Shown piece by piece: positions 31,801 through 37,303 of a stretch of 37,303 nt of DNA (position 1 is the first letter of the stretch; every line of letters begins with the position of its first letter). This DNA is from Variovorax sp. WDL1 (lineage in GTDB: Bacteria; Pseudomonadota; Gammaproteobacteria; Burkholderiales; Burkholderiaceae_C). Below the pieces are notes generated by a model. The model saw only the letters and a program-made list of their open reading frames with translations, did no database searches and was not told where the DNA came from. The translations under genes were made by a program, and so were the position numbers. The stretch lies in assembly GCF_001541225.1 (NCBI RefSeq), contig NZ_LMTS01000073.1, positions 8,570 through 45,872 on the forward strand, written 5' to 3'.

Positions 31801-33997
31801 GGCCGTCCCTGGCCGTCTCGCGCGAGACCAGCACGATCTCCGCGCCGGCCTCGAGCGGCAGGATCAGCTCCATCACGGCGATGTCGAAGCTCAGCGTGGT
31901 CGCCGCCGCAACGCGGTCGTGGAGGCCGATGCGCAGCATCTCGCGCATGCTCTGGAGCAGGTTGGCTACCGCATCGTGCGCGATGCCCACGCCCTTGGGC
32001 TTGCCGGTGGAGCCGGAGGTGTAGATGAGGATGGCCATGTCGCCGGGCTGCGCGTCCTGCAGGCCGGGGAGCAGCGGCGTCGCCGGCGCATCGAGCCATT
32101 CGACGTCCTTGTCCAGCCAGAGGATCTGCGCGTCGCCGTCGTCACACCACGCGCTCGGCGCGTGGGCGATGCGGGACGTGGTGATCAACAGGCCGAGGCG
32201 CGCATCCTCGGCCTGGTAGTCGAGCCGCGCCTTCGGGAAGTCCGGGTCCAGCGGGACATAGGCTGCGCCGCACTTGAGCACGGCCAGCAGGGCGACCAGC
32301 ATGTCCGCGTCCCGCTCGAGGCACAGGCCGACGCGTTCGCCGCGGCCCATGCCGCGGGCGCGCAAGGCGTGGGCCAGCCGGTTGGCGCGCGCGTCGAGTT
32401 CAAAGTAGGTCCACTGCCGGCCTTCGTGCCGCAGCGCGATGCGATCGGGCTGCGCCTGCGCCGTCCGCTCGAAGCCCGCATGGACGAGGCTGCCGCGCGA
32501 GAGCGGGGTGGGTGCCGGCTGCAGGGCGAGAAGACGCGCTTCCTCGGTGGTGTCGAGCAGGTCCACGGCGCCGAGCGCCATGCCGGGCTCGCGCACGGCC
32601 GCCCTCAGCAGGCCTTCGTACATGCCCATCCAGCGGGCGATGGACTCCTCGTCGAACAGGTCGGTGTTGTATTGCACTTCCCACTGCATGCCGCCGGCGA
32701 CAGGCGTGAGGTTGAGGAAGAGCTCGAAGTTCTCGTATGCGCGCGGAATGCTGCACAGCTGCGTCTTCAGGCCGGGGAACTCGCCGGCGGGGCGCTCGGT
32801 GCTGGCGTCGACATTGAAGAGCACGCTCACCAGCGGCAGGCGGCTCGGGTCGCGCGGCACCAGCAGCTTCTTGAGGAGCGCGCCGTAGGTGAGGTTCTGA
32901 TGCTCGAACGCATCGAGCAGGAGGCCTCGGCTCTGGCTGGCCAGTTCGGCCAGCGGCGTCGCTGCATTCACCGAGACACGCAGCGGCAGGAGGTTGACGC
33001 AATGCCCGACGAGCCGGGGCATGTCGCTGGCGAGCTGGCCGGCGGCGGCGATGCCGATGACCACGTCGTCCTGGCCGGTCAGGCGATGCAGCAGGCCGGC
33101 GAAGGCACCGAAGAGCGCGGCGTAGAGGCTGGCGCTCGATCCGGCGGCCAGCTTGCGAACGCGATCGACGAGCTCGGCGTCGAGCAGCCCGTCCATCCGG
33201 CGCGACCGGAAGGTCCGCACCGCGGGGCGAGGCCGGTCGAGCGGCAGTTCGAGTACCGGCAGGTTGCCTCCCGCGAAGCGGCCGAGCCAGTAGTCGACCT
33301 GGGCCTGCATGCGCGGGCTCGCCGTCTCGTCGGCTTCCCACTGCGCATAGTCCGCATAGCGAAGCGCGGGCTCCGGCGGTGGGCGCATGCCCCGCTCGTG
33401 CCCGTAGAGCTCGCCGAGATCAGTGCAGATCACTTGCAAGGACCATCCGTCGCATACGGCATGGTGGGCGCTGATGAGAAGGGTGTGGTCTTCCGGTCCG
33501 GTGCGGTAGAGGCTTGCGCGGAAAAGCGGGCCCCGTTCCAGGACGAAGCGTTCGCGGACTGCGCTGTCGAAGGCTGCCGCCAGCCGGCGCTCCTGTTCGG
33601 CTGCATCGGCGTTCGACAGGTCGATGCATTGCAGCACGGAGGCCGGGGGTGGCGCGATGAAGAGCTGGGTGCCGTCCTGCGAGAAGGTCGCGCGAAGGCA
33701 ATCGTGGCGCTCTACCAGGCGGTCGATCGCGCGCTGCAGTGCGGCCTCGTCGAGCGGGCCGGTGAGTCGCAGCGCGCTGGCCTCGTTGTATGCCAGGCCC
33801 GCTTCGTCGCCCAGGCGATCGCCGAGCCAGACTTCGCGCTGGGCTTCGGTGCTGGGGAGCGTCTCGACCTCGCCGAACGCGAAGGGATCGAAAGCGTCCG
33901 AGTCCGGTTCGTCGGTGCCTTGCCGCAGGGCACCGAGGCGCTCGACGGGGCGTGCCGCGGCTGCTGGAGCCGTGTAAGCGTTTGAAAGACTCCGCAT
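28883..33997 (-). CDS. Orphan non-ribosomal peptide synthetase, C-A-T-C-T
   Basis: This encodes 1704 residues. Order: C1 (about 45-490; HHAVCDGWS at 177, canonical HHxxxDG), A (about 505-1000; LIYTSGSTGKPKG at 660, SFDIAVMEL at 704, NMYGPTETTVYS at 797, YRTGDRGRW, GRLDQQVKVRGYRIEPGE at 911, LPNGKIDRKALP at 992), T1 (FFALGGHSLLASRL, Ser about 1053), C2 (about 1110-1560; PHRLVWDGAS at 1249, that is HRxxxDG), T2 (FFDLGGDSLQAMRV, Ser about 1626). There is no thioesterase, reductase or second adenylation domain, and no MbtH-like, PPTase or transporter gene nearby. By aligning the pocket positions to GrsA I read DIMQIGMVYK, closest among codes I remember to the glycine type DILQLGLIWK. The ATG lacks a clear Shine-Dalgarno. 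Confidence 0.93.
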   Translation of the reverse strand: MRSLSNAYTAPAAAARPVERLGALRQGTDEPDSDAFDPFAFGEVETLPSTEAQREVWLGDRLGDEAGLAYNEASALRLTGPLDEAALQRAIDRLVERHDCLRATFSQDGTQLFIAPPPASVLQCIDLSNADAAEQERRLAAAFDSAVRERFVLERGPLFRASLYRTGPEDHTLLISAHHAVCDGWSLQVICTDLGELYGHERGMRPPPEPALRYADYAQWEADETASPRMQAQVDYWLGRFAGGNLPVLELPLDRPRPAVRTFRSRRMDGLLDAELVDRVRKLAAGSSASLYAALFGAFAGLLHRLTGQDDVVIGIAAAGQLASDMPRLVGHCVNLLPLRVSVNAATPLAELASQSRGLLLDAFEHQNLTYGALLKKLLVPRDPSRLPLVSVLFNVDASTERPAGEFPGLKTQLCSIPRAYENFELFLNLTPVAGGMQWEVQYNTDLFDEESIARWMGMYEGLLRAAVREPGMALGAVDLLDTTEEARLLALQPAPTPLSRGSLVHAGFERTAQAQPDRIALRHEGRQWTYFELDARANRLAHALRARGMGRGERVGLCLERDADMLVALLAVLKCGAAYVPLDPDFPKARLDYQAEDARLGLLITTSRIAHAPSAWCDDGDAQILWLDKDVEWLDAPATPLLPGLQDAQPGDMAILIYTSGSTGKPKGVGIAHDAVANLLQSMREMLRIGLHDRVAAATTLSFDIAVMELILPLEAGAEIVLVSRETARDGQAFRQLIEREQVTVLQGTPTAWRLLLDAQWQGSPGLKAITGGETLPRDLALALSARCGELWNMYGPTETTVYSTAWRVDEAQLARNGVSIGRPIANTSVWIVDAQGRRCPVGVPGEICIGGAGVAIGYFDRPELTRQRFIPDPASTTGGRLYRTGDRGRWRNDGLLEHQGRLDQQVKVRGYRIEPGEIEACCNDLPGVGASVVVAREDQPGDVRLVAYLVATAGAQVDTAAAKQALCASLPKYMLPQHFVVLDELPRLPNGKIDRKALPAPGASSGAVQAAELAHTVAPRDERERIVLAAMEQVLSLPGLGVQDDFFALGGHSLLASRLATLLTREFGVTVPLRTLFAAPTAQRLSAAVGELQAGGVAPVEQIRRRAGRNSAPLTPMQERILFLEELHPGRSVYNTPSAHRLTGPLDAAVFHDALRGVVQRQPVLRTSFSRDPETGEFNASIAAEVQVDLMCIDLGSLPADQREPELLEKLQDVADQRIDIHRAPLFNAALIRIDDNDHVFVFVPHRLVWDGASVDLLINELSALYQARLSGVPHELPELTVTHADYAEWYLDWLASPQFEDQLGFWKKCFADAPLSKALPTDRPRGAGMTGQGHTYWLAVDGELTQQLHAVARSHQVTLNMLALGAYVLLLGSVADVRSLVVATPVRGRQIPETEPVMGMFGNLLPLPVEFDPRQTLGQFMQSLKQQLVSALDNQQVPFERFAGEPEFTARAKGVGLYQVLFSFEDTRERAQTLGPLRLRQVQVSQRGATEDLGLWLTEGPGGLEGGLTYNADIYRRETAFALRDRYVALLRRIAEHPQESLAVLVADGDSAEAAQLAHLSRGDQAGPASRERAEPGMGLAASTSAPVALAPGQLRLAKIWADVLKIDTSDIRPSDNFFDLGGDSLQAMRVIQLTERTLGLRTAPPRYVFENLGQLASREAGFAPPMGEGRRAGSAKLADAPARSLLGRMFPGWGKAQRSS

Positions 33998-34222
33998 TGT
34001 TTGCAGCTTTACTGCAGGGCTGGAACCTGTGTGTCAGACGGCGACGCACGGGCGTGAAGGCGAAGGTCCGCCAGCGTTGAAGCAGCCCCATCGATGCCTG
34101 TAGGCGTGCACCGTCGCCGGGGACAGCCGCCACCCTTCACTTTGACGGGACCATCGACGCTGTGCTTCCCGGCATGCAGATTGGAACCTTTGTTCTCCCT
34201 TTCTTGAACCAAGGAGACTTCG

Positions 34223-34723
34223 ATGGCCGAACGGAATGACACAAAGGAAAAGACAGCCGCCACTGGCGTTGGCGCTGTGGTTGGCGGCGCCGCAGGTGGC
34301 GTGGCAGGAGGCGCAGCTGCGGGAGCGGCTGTCGGCGGCATGACCGGACCCGTCGGCGCGGCTGTCGGGGCAGCGGTCGGCGCAGTGGCCGGGGCGATCG
34401 CCGGGCGCATGGCCAAGGCGGACCCGGAGGTGGAAGACGCGTACTGGCGCGACAACTACACCGGGCGCCCCTACGTCGAGAGCGGATCGAGCTACGACGA
34501 CTATGCGCCGGCATACCGCTACGGTGTGGACGCCTATACGCGCTACCCCGATCGCAAGTTCGACGAGGTCGAGCCCGAGCTGAGCCGCGACTGGGGCACC
34601 TCGCGCGGCCGCTCTTCGCTCGAATGGGAGCGCGCCAAGCACGCAACCCGCGATGCCTGGCAACGCCTCAGCGACAACGTCGAACGTGCTGTTCCGGGCG
34701 ACTCGGACCGAGACGGGCGCTGA
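34223..34723 (+). CDS. Glycine-zipper protein
   Basis: This encodes 166 residues. After a short charged start (AERNDTKEKTAAT) comes a 50-residue run of Gly/Ala/Val with GxxxG spacing (GAVVGGAAGGVAGGAAAGAAVGGMTGPVG and onward), which could insert in membranes. The rest is hydrophilic and Tyr/Asp/Arg-rich (YWRDNYTGRPYVE, SSYDDYAPAYRYG, WERAKHATRDAWQRL). Similar proteins in Burkholderiales look stress-related, but the function is unproved. AAGGAG lies 7 nt before the ATG. Its own terminator follows at 34744-34772, so it is a single-gene transcript, divergent from the NRPS with 225 nt between. Confidence 0.85.
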   Translation: MAERNDTKEKTAATGVGAVVGGAAGGVAGGAAAGAAVGGMTGPVGAAVGAAVGAVAGAIAGRMAKADPEVEDAYWRDNYTGRPYVESGSSYDDYAPAYRYGVDAYTRYPDRKFDEVEPELSRDWGTSRGRSSLEWERAKHATRDAWQRLSDNVERAVPGDSDRDGR

Positions 34724-34743
34724 GTGATCGCGTAGAAGAAAAA

Positions 34744-34772
34744 CGGCCCCGAGCGAGGGGCCGTTTTTTTTT
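34744..34772 (+). terminator. Rho-independent terminator
   Basis: CGGCCCC (34744-34750) pairs with GGGGCCG (34757-34763) across GAGCGA, followed by nine T residues. A run of A before the stem makes it usable in both directions. It ends the glycine-zipper gene and, from the other side, the LysR gene. Confidence 0.92.
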
Positions 34773-34781
34773 CGCCTCGAC

Positions 34782-35690
34782 TCATCCCGGACCTTCGCGC
34801 CGCAGGCTGTTGCTCAACGCCGTCTTCCTCAGGATCACCGCGAAGGACTGCACCGCCGCCGGCTTGCTCTCCCCCAGCCGCCACAGGATGCCCGGCGTCC
34901 TCACCGGAGTGGGGCTCTCCAGCGGAATCATCTTCAGCCCCGCCATCGCCTCCGGCACGGCGTTGATCGCCACGATCGAGCCGATCATCGTGCGCGCCAC
35001 CAGCGCCAGCATCGGCGCCACGGTCGACATCTCGGCCACCACCGTCGGCTCGGCACCGCAGGCGTGGAAGCACTCGTCGAGCATGGTGCGCGTCGAGAAG
35101 CTGGAGGACACGAGCACCAGGTCCTGCCGGTGGAGCTCCACCATGCGGATGCGCTTGCGGTGCGCAAGCGGATGGGCGGTGGAGACGACGAGCACCATCT
35201 CCTCGTTGTAGAGCGGCTCGAACCACAGGCCGCTCGGGTCCTGCGGCCGGTAGGAGATGCCGAGGTCGAGCTCGCCGGCCGCGAGCCGCGCGGCAATCAC
35301 CTCGGCCGCCAGCTCCTCGACGCTGATGCGCACCGTGGGATGCCGCGCGAGGAACTGCGCGACGCACTCCGGGATGAGGCCGATGTTGAAGGTATGCGTG
35401 GCGCCGATGCGCACCTTGCCGGTCAGATTGCCGGCGCCGGGCTTCAGCAGCGCCACCCCCTGGTCCACCTCCTTCAGGGCGCGCGAGGCAAAGCCGCGCA
35501 GCAGCTCGCCGGCCTCGGTGGTCACCACCTTCTTGCCGATGCGCTCGAAAAGGGGCTGGCCCAGCTCCTCCTCGAGCTGCTTGATCTGGTGCGACAGGGT
35601 CGACTGGGTCACATGCACACGCTCGGCGGCCCGCGTGAAGCTCAGGCAATCGGCCAAGGCGACGAAATACCGTAGATGCCGCATCTCCAT
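34782..35690 (-). CDS. LysR-family transcriptional regulator
   Basis: This 302-residue protein has the N-terminal LysR helix-turn-helix (MRHLRYFVALADCLSFTRAAERVHVTQSTLSHQIKQLEEELGQPLFER, about 3-50) and a type-2 periplasmic-binding-like effector domain (GKVRIGATHTFNIGLIP ... LDLGISYRP ... VLVVSTAHPLA). The start at 35690 is set by AGGGG 5 nt upstream; the preceding in-frame Met codons lie in the promoter. It is divergent from the dioxygenase gene, the classical layout in aromatic catabolism, where the effector is usually the ring-cleavage substrate or product. Confidence 0.93.
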   Translation of the reverse strand: MEMRHLRYFVALADCLSFTRAAERVHVTQSTLSHQIKQLEEELGQPLFERIGKKVVTTEAGELLRGFASRALKEVDQGVALLKPGAGNLTGKVRIGATHTFNIGLIPECVAQFLARHPTVRISVEELAAEVIAARLAAGELDLGISYRPQDPSGLWFEPLYNEEMVLVVSTAHPLAHRKRIRMVELHRQDLVLVSSSFSTRTMLDECFHACGAEPTVVAEMSTVAPMLALVARTMIGSIVAINAVPEAMAGLKMIPLESPTPVRTPGILWRLGESKPAAVQSFAVILRKTALSNSLRREGPG

Positions 35691-35701
35691 GAAAACCCCT
35701 G

Positions 35702-35747
35702 CAAATGATCGATGCCATCGATGATATCCATGGAAATTCATCATTTG
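35702..35747. promoter_or_regulatory. Long inverted repeat, probable LysR-regulator site
   Basis: CAAATGAT (35702-35709) and ATCATTTG (35740-35747) are perfect inverted arms 30 nt apart, with smaller ATCGAT palindromes inside. They lie in the 108-nt gap between the divergent LysR and dioxygenase genes, where such regulators bind as tetramers. I cannot assign the exact T-N11-A half-sites. Confidence 0.55.
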
Positions 35748-35798
35748 CCGCGGCCTCCTGCGCGGCCTATCGTCCGGCCAGAAACAGGAGACAAGGCC

Positions 35799-36683
35799 AT
35801 GGCCGACTACAACCAGGACAGCATCACGCAGGACGTGCTCGACGCCTTCGCCAAGACGCCCGACCCGCGCCTGCGCCAGCTCATGACCGCGCTGGTGAAG
35901 CACATCCACGCCTACGCGCGCGAGGTGGACCTGAAGCCCGGGGAATGGCTCGCGGCGATGAAGTTCCTCGAGGCGACGGGCCGGATCTCGACCGACAAGC
36001 GGCCGGAGTTCATCCTGCTGTCGGACACGCTGGGCCTGTCGATGATGGTGGTGGCACTCGACCAGGCGCGCGCGAGCGGCGCTGCGCAGGGCGCAACCGA
36101 GGCGACGGAGGCCACGGTCGAAGGCCCGTTCTACTGGGCCGGGGCGCCGGACATGCCGCTCGGCGCGGACATCAGCGGCACCGCGCGCGGCGAGCCGACC
36201 TTCTACATGGGCCGCGTGACCGACGTGCACGGCGCGCCGCTCGAAGGCGCGCTGCTCGACGTGTGGTCGGGCGACGGCGAGGGCAAGTACGACGTGCAGC
36301 TGAGCAGCGAGCCCACGATGGCGGCGCGCGGGCGCTTCCGCACCGATGCGCAGGGGCGCTACTGGTTCTGGTCGATCCGGCCGGCGTACTACCCGATCCC
36401 CGACGACGGGCCGGTGGGGCAGATGATGCACGCCACCGAGCGCAGCATCTACCGGCCCGGCCACATCCACCTCCAGGTCTCGGCGCCGGGCCATGTGACG
36501 CTGACCACGCAGGTCTTCGTCGGCGGCAGCCCGTACATCGACCAGGACGCGGTGTTCGGCAAGCGCGACAGCCTGGTGGTCGACTTCGAGAAGCACGCGC
36601 CGGGCAAGGCGGTGGACGGGCGCGAGATGCAGGTGCCCTACTACTCGGCAAGCTTCGACGTCAGGCTCGCACCTGCGGCCTGA
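35799..36683 (+). CDS. Intradiol ring-cleavage dioxygenase, hydroxyquinol 1,2-dioxygenase-like
   Basis: This 294-residue enzyme has an N-terminal helical dimerisation region (about 8-90) and the iron-binding beta domain. Ligands by alignment to catechol dioxygenases are Y164 (GKYDVQL), Y197 or Y198 (PAYYPIPDDGPVG), H222 and H224 (RPGHIHLQV). PxYPIPDDGPVG and the length favour hydroxyquinol or related catechol substrates; the product would be maleylacetate if so. AGGAG precedes the ATG at about 9 nt. It faces the LysR gene and is followed 29 nt later by a citryl-CoA-lyase-like gene, so a lower catabolic operon is likely. The exact substrate is inference. Confidence 0.88.
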   Translation: MADYNQDSITQDVLDAFAKTPDPRLRQLMTALVKHIHAYAREVDLKPGEWLAAMKFLEATGRISTDKRPEFILLSDTLGLSMMVVALDQARASGAAQGATEATEATVEGPFYWAGAPDMPLGADISGTARGEPTFYMGRVTDVHGAPLEGALLDVWSGDGEGKYDVQLSSEPTMAARGRFRTDAQGRYWFWSIRPAYYPIPDDGPVGQMMHATERSIYRPGHIHLQVSAPGHVTLTTQVFVGGSPYIDQDAVFGKRDSLVVDFEKHAPGKAVDGREMQVPYYSASFDVRLAPAA

Positions 36684-36712
36684 ATCCCTTTCTCTTTTTT
36701 TCAAGGACCCTC

Positions 36713-37303
36713 ATGAAGATCGGCAAGGCCACCGTGCCGCGCACGGCCATCTGCACCTCGGACGAACACACCATCGTGATCCGCGGGCGCGACCTGTCGA
36801 AGGAGCTGATCGGCAAGATCTCCTTCGTCGACCATTTCTTCCTCCTGCTGACGGGGCAGATGCCGACGCCCGGACAGGCCGCGGTGCTGAACGCCACGCT
36901 GGTGGCGATTGCCGAGCACGGGCTGGTGCCCAGCGTGCAGGCCGCGCGCATGACCTTCGCGGCCGCGCCCGATGCGATGCAGGGCGCGGTGGCGGCGGGC
37001 ATCCTGGGCTGCGGCTCGGTGGTGCTGGGCTCGTCGGAGACGGCGGGGCGCATGTACGTGGAGATCGACGCGAAGCTGCAGGCCGGCACCGCGCTGGACG
37101 AGGCGGCACTCTCGGTGATGCAGGCCTGGCGCGCGGCCGGGCGCTCCATTCCCGGCTACGGCCACCCGCTGCACAAGGAGCGCGACGAGCGCGTGGGTGC
37201 GCTGTTCGATGCCGCCAAGGCCGCGGGCACGAGCCTGCGCTTCGTCGAGATCGCGGAAGCGTGCGAGCGGCTCCTGCCCGGCTTGCTGGGCAAGCCGCTC
37301 AGG
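36713..37303 (+). CDS. Citryl-CoA-lyase-like (citrate synthase superfamily), 3' end cut by window
   Basis: The first 197 codons are visible with no stop. The protein opens KIGKATVPRTAICTSDEHTIVIRGRDL, then ISFVDHFFLLLTGQMPTPGQAAVLNATLVAIAEHGLVPSVQAARM, AAPDAMQGAVAAGILGCGSVVLG and the citrate-synthase-type histidine motif SIPGYGHPLHKERDERV. This is the shortened citrate-synthase-like group usually named citryl-CoA lyase, though true activity is seldom shown. AAGGA lies 6 nt before the ATG. In this operon it could act on an acyl-CoA made downstream of ring cleavage (inference). Confidence 0.85.
   Translation, partial: MKIGKATVPRTAICTSDEHTIVIRGRDLSKELIGKISFVDHFFLLLTGQMPTPGQAAVLNATLVAIAEHGLVPSVQAARMTFAAAPDAMQGAVAAGILGCGSVVLGSSETAGRMYVEIDAKLQAGTALDEAALSVMQAWRAAGRSIPGYGHPLHKERDERVGALFDAAKAAGTSLRFVEIAEACERLLPGLLGKPLR

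Noticed and set aside
29708..33985. A 1425-codon open frame on the plus strand, antisense to the NRPS
   Set aside because: It lies entirely within the NRPS gene on the other strand, is rich in Arg/Gly/Ala/Gln/His as expected for a high-GC shadow, and shows no domain motif, whereas the minus strand carries all NRPS core motifs.
36690..36703. T-rich stretch before the citryl-CoA-lyase-like gene as a terminator
   Set aside because: There is no GC-rich hairpin in front of the T run, and the short gap points to one transcript.
1..37303. CRISPR arrays, tRNA or rRNA genes, insertion sequences, attachment sites
   Set aside because: No regularly spaced repeats, cloverleaf-like sequences, transposase-type proteins or flanking terminal repeats were seen on reading both strands.

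Overview
The window is high-GC, gene-dense chromosomal DNA that fits a Burkholderiales betaproteobacterium, most likely Comamonadaceae (Variovorax-like). The pointers are two orphan TctC/Bug-type solute-binding proteins, several small catabolic units each facing a one-component regulator, a YSC84 lipoprotein, a BrkB-type membrane protein, and a hydroxyquinol-type dioxygenase next to a citryl-CoA-lyase-like gene. This placement is inference from gene content; no rRNA or tRNA gene is present to confirm it. I saw no CRISPR array, insertion sequence or phage gene.

Layout. 1-3657: a four-gene signalling operon of a histidine kinase (5' end outside the window), a periplasmic ABC_sub_bind protein, a stand-alone receiver, and a receiver fused to a class III nucleotide cyclase. 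3823-6748: an exported post-COAP-like protein, a small membrane protein, a second lone receiver opposite a GAF protein, and a BrkB-like membrane protein. 6771-10003: an AraC-type regulator facing a TctC-PhzF-RidA operon whose genes overlap. 10053-13405: a FAD oxidoreductase and second TctC protein facing an IclR regulator, with an inverted repeat between them. 13505-15838: YSC84 lipoprotein, a small acidic protein, an alpha/beta hydrolase and a helical hypothetical.

15876-23728 is the accessory part. By eye its base composition is lower in GC, especially 16200-18300. It holds an XRE regulator facing a DUF3037 protein across two different palindromes, a 5'-nucleotidase-family gene, a small hypothetical, a glycine-rich lipoprotein with a relic duplication upstream, a 631-residue ankyrin protein, and a convergent ChaN/TIKI-like gene that can only be read through by changing frame twice.

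23880-28782: an Rrf2 regulator with a thioredoxin-reductase-like enzyme behind a promoter-operator that predicts a leaderless transcript, a second cyclase fused to TolB-like and TPR regions, an M14 carboxypeptidase, and a small protein that is a paralogue of the one at 14110-14352. 28883-33997: an orphan NRPS of order C-A-T-C-T without a thioesterase, whose second condensation domain has HRxxxDG in place of HHxxxDG. 34223-37303: a glycine-zipper protein with a clear terminator, then a LysR regulator facing a ring-cleavage dioxygenase and a citryl-CoA-lyase-like gene cut by the window end.

The items I would look at first are the kinase/binding-protein/receiver-cyclase operon, the orphan NRPS with its altered second condensation domain, the multiply frameshifted ChaN-like gene beside the ankyrin protein, and the palindrome-rich XRE/DUF3037 control region.
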